From assembly GCF_900176345.1 (NCBI RefSeq), contig NZ_FWXU01000024.1, positions 1 to 64,000 on the forward strand: 64,000 nt of DNA, in the 5' to 3' direction. Made by a program: the position numbers and the translations under genes. The notes below the pieces were generated by a model, which made no database searches, had not been told where the DNA came from, and saw only the letters and a list, made by a program, of their open reading frames with translations. Below, piece after piece: positions 35,987 to 44,936 of this stretch. How positions within the stretch are numbered: position 1 is the first letter of the stretch; every line of letters starts with the position of its first letter. Source of the stretch: Rhizobium sp. RU36D. GTDB taxonomy: Bacteria > Pseudomonadota > Alphaproteobacteria > Rhizobiales > Rhizobiaceae.

Positions 35987-36928
35987 TCAGACCCTCTCGT
36001 CGCCGGCAATGCCCTGCGGACGGAACATGAGCACCAGCAACATCAGTATGAACGGGAGGACGCCGGCGGCGCTCGACAGCGGCACCGCGAGGCTGGTCCG
36101 CGCGAATTCGTCGGAAACGATCCCGACCGCGGACAAGATCTGGCCGAAGGTCAGATCGATATAGATGACGGCGCTGACCAACAGGCCGATCAGCAGCGAG
36201 GCGATCAGCGCCCCAGCCAGCGAGCCGAGACCCCCGACGACAACGACCACGAAGACGATGACGCCGAGTTCGGTCGCCATGTTCGGGTTTGTGGTGTAGT
36301 AGGCTCCGCCCATCGCACCGGCAAGCCCGGCCAGGCCCGCGCCGACGGCGAACATGGCCGAGAAGATCAGGGACACATTGTAGCCGAGCGCCTGGACCAT
36401 ATCCGGATTGAGCACCGCCGCGCGGACGACGAGCCCCATGCGGGTGAAGCGCAGAAGGCAGAAGATGATCGCGAACATAACGATAGCCGTCAGGCCTATG
36501 AGGATGCGGAAGAATGGATAGGCGGCCTCGCCGATATGGAATGCGGTGAAGCGCAGCGTCTCGGGCACCGAGTAGCCCACGGCATAGGGGCCGTAGAACA
36601 GCTTGACCATTTCCTCGAAGGCGAAGAACAGGCCGAATGTCAGCAACAGTTCCTGGACATGGCCGAAACGCCTGACATGCCGCAGCAGATAGCGCTCGCA
36701 CAGCATGCCGATGGCTGCCACGCCAATGGTGCCGAACACGACACCACCCCAGAAGCCGAGAAAGCCCATGGCAGTGTAAGCGAGATAGGCGCCCAGCATG
36801 TAGAAAGACGCATGGGCGAAGTTGAGAATACCCATCATGCCGAAGATGAGGGTCAGGCCGGAGCTGATCATGAACAGCAGGAGTCCGTAGATCAGCCCGT
36901 TCAGCAATGCCACGAGGAGGGTTTCCAT
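35987..36928 (-). CDS. livH: branched-chain-type ABC permease (LivH)
   Basis: 313 residues. LLNGLIYGLLLFMISSGLTL at the N-terminus, LNFAHASFYMLGAYLAYTAM, and the Liv-type LRFTRMGLVVRAAVLNPDMV followed by YNVSLIFSAMFAVGAGLAGL. Pairs with LivM to form the membrane channel. Confidence 0.92.
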   Translation of the reverse strand: METLLVALLNGLIYGLLLFMISSGLTLIFGMMGILNFAHASFYMLGAYLAYTAMGFLGFWGGVVFGTIGVAAIGMLCERYLLRHVRRFGHVQELLLTFGLFFAFEEMVKLFYGPYAVGYSVPETLRFTAFHIGEAAYPFFRILIGLTAIVMFAIIFCLLRFTRMGLVVRAAVLNPDMVQALGYNVSLIFSAMFAVGAGLAGLAGAMGGAYYTTNPNMATELGVIVFVVVVVGGLGSLAGALIASLLIGLLVSAVIYIDLTFGQILSAVGIVSDEFARTSLAVPLSSAAGVLPFILMLLVLMFRPQGIAGDERV

Positions 36929-37012
36929 GAGGCCATCCGGTATTGGAAATCAGGTCGGGAGGGCGGCTCCACGAACCGCCCTCCAATCGATGTCAAAGCA
37001 AGGCGTGGGCAA

Positions 37013-38248
37013 TCAAGGCCGCTTCATCTTGCATTCGGCGCTGACTGGCATCGATGTCTCGGCGGCGCTCAGCACCTTGACCGGCTTGAAGCCCATGTCG
37101 GTGCCATCCACCTTGTCCTTGGCATCCTTTGAGACCACCGAAATGACCAGCGGCAATTGCACCTGATGGTCGTCGGCTCGCATGGAAAGCTGGCCGAGCG
37201 GCCAATCGACCTTCACGTTCTCAAGCGAGGTCACGAGAGCGTTGATCGCCGGCTGTTCACCCTTGGGCAACGCGGCAACCGCAGCCGTCAGCATGTTCAG
37301 CGTGAGAATGCTATTGTTCATGAAGGCGACCGGATCGCGGCCGGCCGCAGCATTGAACGCGGCGCGATATGCCTCGCCTGCTTCACCGCCAGCTTCAGCA
37401 TTGAAGATCTGGGCGTCGTAGTTGCCGAGCGCCGCGGCACCAGCGGCGGCGATGTTGCCGGGCTCGTCAAGAAACATGCCTGCAAAACGCGCCTTCAGGC
37501 CGGCGGCGGCCGCCGCCTGGAGGATCAGCGTTAGGTCGCTGCCGCCGCCGGCCGTGAAAATGGTTTCCGGTTCGGCCGCACGGGCCTTTTCGATGAAGGG
37601 CGAGAAGTCCTTGATCTTGAAGACGTCATGACGATTGGTGCCGACCACCTCATAGCCGTAGGCGGCTGCATTCTGAACCGTGGCGGCCTCCATTTCGCGG
37701 CCCATGGTATAGTCGGGCTGAAGCGAATAGATCTTGGAGCCTAGGGTGCCCTCACCCTTCATGACCTTCGCGAGAGCGTTCTGGCGGATGAAAGGAGTGG
37801 TGGTGAAGCGGAACGAATAGAAATTGCAGTCCGCGCCGGTAAAGTTCGAGCCTTCGGCGCCGACGATCAGCAGCATGGCCGGATCCTGCGGGTTGCGCTG
37901 GTTCCAGCGCTGGATGTCGGCAAGGTTCTGTGCAGCGAGCGGCGAGGTGCCAGCGCCGATGAACACGCGCGCACCATCGGCGATCGCCTGCTTGAAGCGA
38001 TCGGCGGCGCCCTGGGTGGTGCCTGCGTCGTCATAGACGCTGACGTCGACCTTGTGCCCATCGCCGGCGGCGTCGTTGAAGGACTTCGTGACGAAATTGA
38101 TGGTCGGATCATACATCGCGCCGATAAAGGCGAGCGGACCCGTCTTCGGCGTCAGGAAGGCGATCTTTACCGTTTCGGCGGATGCAGCGCCGACACTGAT
38201 AGCAAGCGCCGAAAGCGCGACGGACGTCATAAGACGCAGGGATTTCAT
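37013..38248 (-). CDS. livK: periplasmic binding protein of a branched-chain-type ABC transporter
   Basis: 411 residues from MKSLRLMTS, with GGAGGAACTCG before it. Signal peptide ends near GAASAETVKI. The type I periplasmic fold is shown by KIAFLTPKTGPLAFIGAM, VDVSVYDDAGTTQGAADRFK, FIGAGTSPLAAQNLADIQRW and VVGTNRHDVFKIKDFSPFIE. Such proteins bind amino acids, amides or aromatic acids. Given the operon and the island it sits in, an aromatic or similar acid is possible, but this is inference. Confidence 0.9.
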   Translation of the reverse strand: MKSLRLMTSVALSALAISVGAASAETVKIAFLTPKTGPLAFIGAMYDPTINFVTKSFNDAAGDGHKVDVSVYDDAGTTQGAADRFKQAIADGARVFIGAGTSPLAAQNLADIQRWNQRNPQDPAMLLIVGAEGSNFTGADCNFYSFRFTTTPFIRQNALAKVMKGEGTLGSKIYSLQPDYTMGREMEAATVQNAAAYGYEVVGTNRHDVFKIKDFSPFIEKARAAEPETIFTAGGGSDLTLILQAAAAAGLKARFAGMFLDEPGNIAAAGAAALGNYDAQIFNAEAGGEAGEAYRAAFNAAAGRDPVAFMNNSILTLNMLTAAVAALPKGEQPAINALVTSLENVKVDWPLGQLSMRADDHQVQLPLVISVVSKDAKDKVDGTDMGFKPVKVLSAAETSMPVSAECKMKRP

Positions 38249-38367
38249 CGAGTTCCTCCACGGGGTCAAAAAAGCTGCAGCCACCGGTCCGTGTCCGACC
38301 GGCATGACCCGATCCTCCTCAGACGGACCGAGGCTTTCAACGATATCGACGCTACGAAACCGTCGGG

Positions 38368-38391
38368 TATAAGTCAATATACTATATTTAT
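38368..38391 (-). promoter_or_regulatory. shared promoter/operator motif (site D, liv operon)
   Basis: TATAAGTCAATATACTAT (38368-38385) plus AATATACTATATTTAT. On the minus strand it gives TTGACTTAT as a -35 box, with a weak TAGCGT at 17 bases as the -10. It precedes livK by about 120 bases. Confidence 0.55.
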
Positions 38392-38406
38392 GATTTATAG
38401 GATCGC

Positions 38407-39006
38407 TCATGCTGGTTCGCCTGCCATGTCGACAAATCCGGGCAATGCCTCGATCCGCATCAACCAAGCCCGCAGTGCCGACAGGCCAGCAGTTTCTATC
38501 TGCGCCTCATGGGCAAGAGCGACATAGGGATAGCAGGCGATGTCCGCGATCGTGGGACGATCCGCGACAAGCCAGGATCGATCGGCGAGCCAGAGGTCGA
38601 GAATATCCACCGATGCCCTCGCCACGGCGTTTGCCGCAGCGATATCGATAGGCGTGCCAAGCATATGGTAAAGCCGAGCCGCCTGCAGGCCGTTGGAGAG
38701 CTCCTTGGCGGCGAAAGACAGCCACTGGGAAATCTGCCCGATTTCAGCGGCATCACGCCCGGCCCAGTCGGGGGCATAGCGGGCCGCTATATAGGCGAGG
38801 ATCGCCTGGCTGTCGAACAGCACCGTACCCTCGTCTTCCAGCACAGGAATCTGGCCGCGCGGGTTCAATCGGAGAAATGCGGGGGTCTTGTGGCCGCCAG
38901 CCGCCACATCGACGGGAACGATCTCGCAGGGAATGTCTAGCAGCGCCAGGAAAAGCCTGATCTTGTAACAGTTTCCCGAAAACGGATGGTTATGCAGGCG
39001 CATCAT
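38407..39006 (-). CDS. glutathione S-transferase family protein
   Basis: About 199 residues; ATGATG overlaps the alcohol dehydrogenase stop. RLHNHPFSGNCYKIRLFLAL (active site Ser/Cys region), NPRGQIPVLEDEG, LFDSQAILAYIA, then helices with RPTIADIACYPYVALAHEAQ. Second GST of the island. May be needed for a thiol-dependent isomerisation or detoxification. Confidence 0.85.
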   Translation of the reverse strand: MMRLHNHPFSGNCYKIRLFLALLDIPCEIVPVDVAAGGHKTPAFLRLNPRGQIPVLEDEGTVLFDSQAILAYIAARYAPDWAGRDAAEIGQISQWLSFAAKELSNGLQAARLYHMLGTPIDIAAANAVARASVDILDLWLADRSWLVADRPTIADIACYPYVALAHEAQIETAGLSALRAWLMRIEALPGFVDMAGEPA

Positions 39007-40115
39007 TGCGGCATCCTGAGCACCGGCTTGATCGCAGCGCCTGAAGCCGCATCCGCCATGGCGCGATTGATGTCGGTGAAATCGTAAAAGCGGATCAGCC
39101 GCTCGAATGGAAAGAGACCGCGCCGCCAGAGCGCGATTAGATGCGGGATGAAGGTGCGTGGATTGCTGTCGCCCTGGATGACGCCGCGGATGCTGCGGCC
39201 ATAAAGCAATGTCTGCGCCGGAATGGCAATATCCGATTGGCCGGATGCCGCCCCGGTCATCGCGCAGGTTCCCCGCATTCGCAGGCACTCGACCGCCAGC
39301 CGAACCGTGTCCGGTCGGCCGACGCATTCGACCGAGTATTCGGCTCCGCCGTGGCCGGCGATATCGCGCACGGCCGCGACGATCTGTGCCGGATCCCTAC
39401 CCGAAAGCCCATGGGTCGCTCCAAGTTCCCCCGCCAGCGCCAGCCTTTCGGCATTGGTATCCACGGCGATGATCGGTTCGGCCCCGGATGCTCGCGCCGC
39501 CATGATCGCCGCCATGCCTACGGCACCGCAGCCGACGACGACCAGGGAAGCGCCAGGCTGCGGCTTCAGCACATTGAACACCGCCCCGGCGCCGGTCTGC
39601 AGCCCGCAACCGAGCGGACCGAGGATTTCGAGCGGAACGTCGGCGGGAACGCTCACCAGATTGCTCTCGGAAACGATGACCTTGGTGGCGAAGGAGGACT
39701 GGCCGAAGAAGGCCGCGGCAAGCGGCCGGCCGTCGTCGCATCGGAATGGAGAAGTACCGTCCGGTCTTGCGCCGGAAAAATTCAATCGACGCTTATCATC
39801 GCAGTAGGCGGAAAGGGCCGACAAGCAATTTGGGCAGGCTCCGCAACTGCGATAGGTCAAGACGACTGGATCGCCTGTGGCAAAACCCGAGACCGAAGCG
39901 CCGACTTTTTCTATCACGCCCGCCCCTTCATGTCCCAGAATGCCTGGCAATGGAAAAAGAAGGGCCCCAGCCCGTGCCAATAAATCAGTGTGACAAATGC
40001 CGACCCCCACGATCCGCACAAGCACCTCCTCCGGCTGCAGTGTGTCTGGTGTCACCGACTGAAGGCAAAATGGATCGCCCGCCGAATTCACAATGGCCGC
40101 TGTCACATCGCTCAA
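39003..40115 (-). CDS. zinc-dependent alcohol dehydrogenase (aryl-alcohol type)
   Basis: 370 residues from a TTG start behind GAGGAGACTAGA. GICHTD (catalytic Cys and Asp), GHEGAGVIEKVG, the four-Cys structural zinc loop CGACPNCLSALSAYC, and the NAD loop VVVGCGAVGMAAIMAARASG. Its layout resembles benzyl-alcohol dehydrogenases of the XylB type (medium-chain family). It would oxidise an alcohol to an aldehyde, feeding the two aldehyde dehydrogenases. In an operon with the GST downstream; site E is in its promoter. Confidence 0.9.
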   Translation of the reverse strand: MSDVTAAIVNSAGDPFCLQSVTPDTLQPEEVLVRIVGVGICHTDLLARAGALLFPLPGILGHEGAGVIEKVGASVSGFATGDPVVLTYRSCGACPNCLSALSAYCDDKRRLNFSGARPDGTSPFRCDDGRPLAAAFFGQSSFATKVIVSESNLVSVPADVPLEILGPLGCGLQTGAGAVFNVLKPQPGASLVVVGCGAVGMAAIMAARASGAEPIIAVDTNAERLALAGELGATHGLSGRDPAQIVAAVRDIAGHGGAEYSVECVGRPDTVRLAVECLRMRGTCAMTGAASGQSDIAIPAQTLLYGRSIRGVIQGDSNPRTFIPHLIALWRRGLFPFERLIRFYDFTDINRAMADAASGAAIKPVLRMPQ

Positions 40116-40160
40116 TCTAGTCTCCTCGCTTCCCGCAAACAGCGCTAAGATGAGACTGAA

Positions 40161-40184
40161 TATAAGTCAATGTTCTATATGATT
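40161..40184 (-). promoter_or_regulatory. shared promoter/operator motif (site E, alcohol dehydrogenase)
   Basis: TATAAGTCAATGTTCTAT (40161-40178), followed by ATGATT. The minus strand has TTGACTTAT and, 17 bases on, TAGCGC. It starts 46 bases upstream of the alcohol dehydrogenase start. With sites A and D it shares ATAAGTCAAT and CTAT at identical spacing. Confidence 0.55.
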
Positions 40185-40265
40185 AGCGAAATCAATTTCG
40201 TGGGCGGGGATATCTTTTGACGGCAACTGTCAACCGCTGAAGGCTGACGAAGGGGAGGATCGATA

Positions 40266-40865
40266 CGGGCCGCTTCTGCACCTATGTCCGGGATGACCGG
40301 CCGTTTGGCGGGCTGTCACCGCCTGCGGCTTTGTTCTACGCATATCGAGACCGAAGACAGCAGAATCCCGAATGCCACCTGAGGAGCTTCTCCGGCATTC
40401 TGCAGGCGGATGCCTATGGCGGGTACAATCCGCTGTTCAAGGTAGATCGGGATCCCGCGACTCTGTGCCAAGCACTTTGCTGGGCACAGAGTCGCCGCAA
40501 GTCCTTCGTGCTCGCCGACATTGCCACGAGCGTTAAACGTGGCAGCAAAGCCGCGCCGCTCTCACCAATTGCATTGGAGGCCGTCAAACGGATCGATTCC
40601 CTTGTTCGACATCGAACGGGAGATCAACGGACGGCCAGCTGCTCGGCGACGTCATCGCGAGCACCTGAGGGGTGACGGCTTCAAGACCCTTGTTGCAATG
40701 GCAACCAGACTCACTGTGACCATGGCCGATGATTCGCTCAACCATGTTTTCGACGGTCATCATCGTATCTGCCGATACGCTCCGCGCATGTTGAGCCTGC
40801 TCGATCTGCGGGCTGCGCCGATCGGGCTCCCGCTTCACGAAGCGGTGAGGGTGGTAGCGGCCTAG
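40266..40865 (+). pseudogene. IS66 TnpC remnant joined to a Tn3-like transposase fragment
   Basis: The first part (to about 40640) is IS66 transposase C: RFCTYVRDDRPFGG, FYAYRDRRQQNPECHLRSFSG, ILQADAYGGYNPLFK, SPIALEAVKRID. The second part, in another frame, reads KTLVAMATRLTVTMADDSLN and RYAPRMLSLLDLRAAPIGLP; the latter reminds me of Tn3-family TnpA N-terminal regions. The join means deletion or recombination. The Tn3 call is weak. Confidence 0.6.
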
Positions 40866-40969
40866 ATCACGAAACTGTGCCCTGCCTTGGCCGCTGCATC
40901 GATTGTCGCAGGCTGAAAAGGCGCTAAATATCATGTTCAATCATCACACAACCCGGGAAGGAGATCAGT

Positions 40970-41458
40970 ATGCCTGATATCGGTTTCGAGCGCCGAACAT
41001 TGCTGGCCTTTGGCGGTGCCTTTGTGATGGCTGGGGTTAATGGCCTCACGCTGCCCGCCCGCGCTGCAGGTCTTGCCGCGACGCCGTCTATGCGTGGGGG
41101 GGCCAACAACTACAGGCCCGGCGCACCGATAGTCGAGCGCATCGGCGGCGGCGGTTTCTGGATGTCGGGCACAGTGCGCCGTGCCAGCGATGGCGCCCCG
41201 CTGGCGGGTCAGCGCATCCAAATCTGGGCCCACACGACGGAAGGCAGCGAACGCGACCTGCACAGCCACGGCGCCACGCTGACCGACGCCAACGGAGCGT
41301 TTCGGCTCGAGATGCCACAAATCGTGCCGGCACTCGGACAAGCACATGCGCATCTTGCCTATGACGGCGGCGACTACGAAACCGTCTTTCTCCGCCCCTT
41401 GCTGAAGAGTCCGAAGGACACCAGCCTTGAGGCACACTTCATCCTGCAGCAGGCCTGA
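40970..41458 (+). CDS. exported intradiol ring-cleavage dioxygenase-like protein
   Basis: 162 residues, GGAAGGAGATC ribosome-binding site. A twin-arginine-like leader (ERRTLLAFGGAFVMAG) suggests export. The body follows the intradiol/transthyretin-like fold: GTVRRASDGAPLAGQRIQIW, TLTDANGAFRLEMP, QAHAHLAYDGGDYETVF. His in AHAHL could be an iron ligand, but the tyrosine ligands of true catechol dioxygenases are not evident, so it may not cleave rings. It is 15 bases from the membrane protein that follows. Confidence 0.65.
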   Translation: MPDIGFERRTLLAFGGAFVMAGVNGLTLPARAAGLAATPSMRGGANNYRPGAPIVERIGGGGFWMSGTVRRASDGAPLAGQRIQIWAHTTEGSERDLHSHGATLTDANGAFRLEMPQIVPALGQAHAHLAYDGGDYETVFLRPLLKSPKDTSLEAHFILQQA

Positions 41459-41467
41459 TCCGACTTG

Positions 41468-42076
41468 ATGCATATGGCCCGCGCCTTCCTGACCTGGACC
41501 GGACTGGCGCTTGCGCTCGCCCTGCCCCTGACCTTGGCAGCGATGAGCGAATATTTGGCCTGGCGCGACCCGGTCTACATTGGCGCCGGCTTGGCGGGGG
41601 TGTTGGCTCTGTGCCTTCTGTTGCTGCAACCCCTGCTTGCCCGCAGCTGGCTGCCCGGTTTGCAGGTGCTGCACGGCCGTCGTGTCCACCGTGCGGTGGG
41701 CGTCATTTTGGTCATGGCCGTTGTGGCCCACGTGGCCGGCCTGTGGATCACCAGCCCACCAGACATCATTGACGCGCTACTGTTGCGCTCGCCCACCCCG
41801 TTTTCTGTCTGGGGCGTGACCGCCATGTGGGCGCTCCTCGCAGCCGCGCTGCTCTCGGTATTGCGGCGTCGCCTTGCGCCGCGTGTCTGGCGCATCGGCC
41901 ACATGAGTCTTGTCAGCATCGTGGTGCTTGGCACCGCAGTCCACGCGCTCTTGATCGACGGCACGATGGAGACGACGTCTAAGACCGCGCTTTGTGTTTT
42001 GGCCATTGCGGCGACCATCGCGGCGGTAGTGACCCTGTGGCTGCCTTCAAGAAGGCGAACGTTGACAAGCAAATGA
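41468..42076 (+). CDS. ferric-reductase-like transmembrane protein
   Basis: About 202 residues with five to six hydrophobic segments. His in LHGRRVHRAVGVIL, VAHVAGLW, RIGHMSLVSIVVLG and VHALLIDG fit the heme-binding pattern of the ferric-reductase-like domain (also found in MsrQ). The upstream partner is an exported intradiol-like protein, so a heme-linked electron route to a periplasmic protein is plausible. There is no NAD(P)H or FAD domain here. Confidence 0.65.
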   Translation: MHMARAFLTWTGLALALALPLTLAAMSEYLAWRDPVYIGAGLAGVLALCLLLLQPLLARSWLPGLQVLHGRRVHRAVGVILVMAVVAHVAGLWITSPPDIIDALLLRSPTPFSVWGVTAMWALLAAALLSVLRRRLAPRVWRIGHMSLVSIVVLGTAVHALLIDGTMETTSKTALCVLAIAATIAAVVTLWLPSRRRTLTSK

Positions 42077-42635
42077 GTTTCCGGAGCTTTTAACAGCTGA
42101 GAGAGCAGATCCGGGCATTATGCCGGGAAGCGAGCCCGCCTCAAGCTTTTTTTCGTTTCCGTGGTCCGATCCTTCGTCGGACCTTGGGTTCGAGATCGAA
42201 CGGTACCGTCTGTAGGCAGCCCGTGGTGCCGGGAACCGTCATCTTAATGAGCTAAGCCTCCCAGCTCGCTCCGCAAGCCATAGCAACAGTCCAAACTGCT
42301 CCAACCATGGAGACGAACCGCACTCATCACGAGCTTGCGGCTGTCCTCACCTTGTCCCAGACCGCTACCGTATCGGTGCGATCACTGCCAAATACCCGTT
42401 CTCGATGATCAACACGTGCGTTTCCTATCTCCAATTATCCATTAACTGCACAGCTCATCTTCAACTGATATTGCCTGATAATCTTGCATTATCGGTCATA
42501 TTTCTCATTAAAGAGGAAGTGCGCAAATCACCGACGAAAACAGTGTCAATCACGCTCAGGAAAACGCAGCCCCGCCACATGGCACCGCGCTTTCCGCTGA
42601 TGTTTCGGAGCCCACGTTCTCAGCCGGGCTGCCCT
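42077..42635. other. no supported gene
   Basis: Several short frames are seen on both strands but none can be tied to a family. The right part leads into the recombinase remnant. There is a possible remnant of a coding end on the minus strand near 42140-42200, too short to name. Confidence 0.3.
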
Positions 42636-43655
42636 CGCCTTGCCGAGGCCAACGCCGGCGTGCCGGTGCATCTACAGGAGCTCAATGATCGCGCCCGGAA
42701 CTACGTCGAGGCGGCATCGTCCGTCAACACGCGTACCGACCGGAAACATATTACCGCCAAGTGCCGCCGCAAGAACCTATGAGCACTCCCCGCCCGGATC
42801 CCCAGGTCGTCGGCCTCTACATAACCGCCTGCGCCTCTGCGACGGCGGAACACGGCATGAAGCCGAATGCGGTCTCCACTATCGAGCGGCGCCTTGCCGC
42901 CATCGGTTGGAACTGAGCCCAACGAGAGGCATGCCGCTCGATCGCAAGGATCGCGCCATAGCGACCGTGATGGCCGGCATCCGCAAAAAGCAGAACGCCC
43001 CGCCCCGGCAGAAAGAAGCAATCCTCCCTGAAGATCTGATCGCCATGCTGGAGCAGCTCGACCGGGGGTCGCTCCGCGGCCTGCGCGGCCGGGCGGAGCT
43101 GCTGATCGGCTTCGCTGGCGGCCTGCGCCGATCCGAAATCACCGGCTTAGACCTTGGCCGAGACCAGACGGAGGACAGCTGCTGCTGGATCAAGATCCTC
43201 GACAGGGGCCATGCTGGTGACGCTGCGCGGCAAGACCGGCTGGGGTTAGGTAGAGATCGGCCGTGGGTCCTCCGACGCCACCTGCCCCATCGCCGCCGTC
43301 GAAACCTGGATCAGATTCGCCAAGATCGCCAAGGGTCCCCCCTTCCGCCGCGTGACCGGCCAGGGAAAAACGTCGGGCCGAACCGCTTGAACGACCAGGA
43401 GGTGGCACACCTCGTCAAGAAGACGGCGATGGCCGCCGGTATACACGGTGCTCTTCCGGAGAAAGAGCGGGACCTAAAGCCTTCTGGACATTCGCTACGT
43501 GCCGGCCTCGCCTCGTCGGCCGAGGTCGATGAGCGGTATGTGCAGAAGCAGCTCGGCCATGCCTCCGCCGAGATGACCCTTAGGCATCAAGGCGGCGGGA
43601 TCGTTTCTGCGTCAACTTGACGAAAGCGGCTGGGCTTTAGCTCCCTCCCCTGCCG
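42636..43655 (+). pseudogene. tyrosine recombinase/integrase, decayed
   Basis: A phage-type integrase. Recognisable are LNDRARNYVEAASSVNTRTD, KPNAVSTIERRLAAIGWN then a stop, RAELLIGFAGGLRRSEITGL (catalytic Arg), a shifted segment MLVTLRGKTGWG, then a stop, PIAAVETWIRFAKIAKG, RLNDQEVAHLVKKTAMAAGI, KPSGHSLRAGLASSAEVDE (HxxR) and VQKQLGHASAEMT. Where the nucleophile Tyr would be (R.YQRR), the sequence reads RHQGGG after a change, so the Tyr is lost as well. Inactive. Confidence 0.8.
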
Positions 43656-43664
43656 ACGGGTCCC

Positions 43665-43991
43665 TCAGATCTTTGAACCGTGACGGGAGCGCTCCGCTAT
43701 ACTGGAAAGATCGACTTTCTTGCCCGCCACATCCGCGACGATCTTCAACGTGCCACCGAGTGATTCGACATAATCGCGCAGAGTCGACAGCTTCATATCG
43801 GCGCGCTTCTCCAGTCTTGAGACGTTGGTCTGCTTGAAACCGGTCCCGGCGGACACGTCTTCCTGCGTCCGTCCGGCGAGCGCCCGCAGTTCACGCAGAT
43901 TGTGCGCTGTGACGAGCTCGTCGGCGCGCTTTGCTACAGCGCGCTGTTCATCCTCAGACAGCGTCTGTATTAACTTATCGAGATCATCCAT
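43665..43991 (-). CDS. XRE-family antitoxin
   Basis: 108 residues. DNA-binding helix-turn-helix at about 33-85 (RELRALAGRTQEDVSAGTGF, NVSRLEKRADMKLSTLRDYV), and an N-terminal helix that would contact the toxin. It follows the toxin by overlap (toxin first, then antitoxin, as in HigBA). It would repress its own promoter and neutralise the toxin. Confidence 0.8.
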   Translation of the reverse strand: MDDLDKLIQTLSEDEQRAVAKRADELVTAHNLRELRALAGRTQEDVSAGTGFKQTNVSRLEKRADMKLSTLRDYVESLGGTLKIVADVAGKKVDLSSIAERSRHGSKI

Positions 43992-44349
43992 TTCTCTTCT
44001 CCAACTGGCTCAAATACTCGTCGTACCGTCTATCCGCCAGATCGATCAGCCGTTTATAGAAGAGCTTCTGGCTCACACCGCTCTTCGCACCACCACAGAG
44101 GACAACGGCCTTTCGCTCCGGATCGAAGGCGAAGGCAAATCGCCATTGCACCTTCAACACCTTGACGCGCAGCTCTTTCATGTTCGCGTGCCTGGCCCCC
44201 TCAAGGGTATCGACCTCAGGTCGTCCTAGTCGAAAGCCTCTTTCGCGCAGCAGTACCAGATGCGCGAGCAATTCGACCCGAACATCGGCTGGAAGGTCTG
44301 TGATCTCGCCTTTGAAGCGGTCATGAAACACGACCTTCCATTCCGTCAT
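43984..44349 (-). CDS. RelE/HigB-type toxin (Gp49-like)
   Basis: 121 residues from MTEWKVVFHDRF. LRERGFRLGRPEVDTLEGAR, NMKELRVKVLKVQWRFAFAF, AVVLCGGAKSGVSQKLFYKR fit the Gp49-like/HigB family of mRNA-cleaving toxins acting at the ribosome. The frame upstream of this Met is not supported. Overlaps the antitoxin by eight bases. A plasmid addiction function is likely. Confidence 0.82.
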   Translation of the reverse strand: MTEWKVVFHDRFKGEITDLPADVRVELLAHLVLLRERGFRLGRPEVDTLEGARHANMKELRVKVLKVQWRFAFAFDPERKAVVLCGGAKSGVSQKLFYKRLIDLADRRYDEYLSQLEKRNG

Positions 44350-44499
44350 TTCATATCCTGAATGATATAGATACTTTGGGATATATAACCCGTATTTCCC
44401 CTCAGGGCAATACTGGCGTTTCCTTCGGAAATGCGGACAAATGATCATTATCTAAGACTTAGAGCGAAGCGTTCAGCCGACTGATCTCGCTTGAACGCC

Positions 44500-44895
44500 T
44501 CCCCGACCAGATCGATGAACGCCGAGGAACAATCTCGATCGATCAAATACCAAATCGCCATCACCAAGCTGCAACTAGAAAAGGATATCAATGACTTCGA
44601 CTTCACAAATACGCCCGGTCAATGAAGGGCTGGTGCGTCAACTCGCGACCGGAGCGTTCCTCGCTGAGCAGCACAACATCGTTTTGGTCGGCGGGACCGG
44701 CACAGGAAAGTCCCACCTGCCCATCACGCCTGCTCGTGCCCTGATCCGCAGCGGAGCACGGGACGGTTCTTCAATGTCTTCGATCTCGTCAATCGGGTTT
44801 AGACAGAAGCACGCAATGGCAAACAGGGGCGGCTTGCCGACTTCATCACCAGGCTCGACTTCGTCATCATGGATGAACTCGCCTGAACCGCGCCG
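44500..44895 (+). pseudogene. IS21 IstB remnant
   Basis: The AAA+ helper of IS21. Pieces in different frames include FDFTNTPVNEGLVRQLATGA-like text, NIVLVGGTGTGKSHL (Walker A, intact), ARALIRSGAR and LADFITRLDFVIMDEL, after which the gene breaks and is followed by an IS3 fragment. No IstA is seen here. Confidence 0.7.
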
Positions 44896-44936
44896 AGTTT
44901 GCCGGAGGCTCCAACTTCTAAGAGAGTGGAGCCATT

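Noticed and set aside
35957-37132. A 391-codon frame on the plus strand
   Set aside because: Antisense to livH, and rich in Glu, His and Gln; no family motif. The liv genes are secure.
42405-42782. A 125-codon frame before the recombinase remnant
   Set aside because: Only its last third resembles a recombinase N-terminus; the first part has no ribosome-binding site or motif. It is treated as part of the pseudogene.
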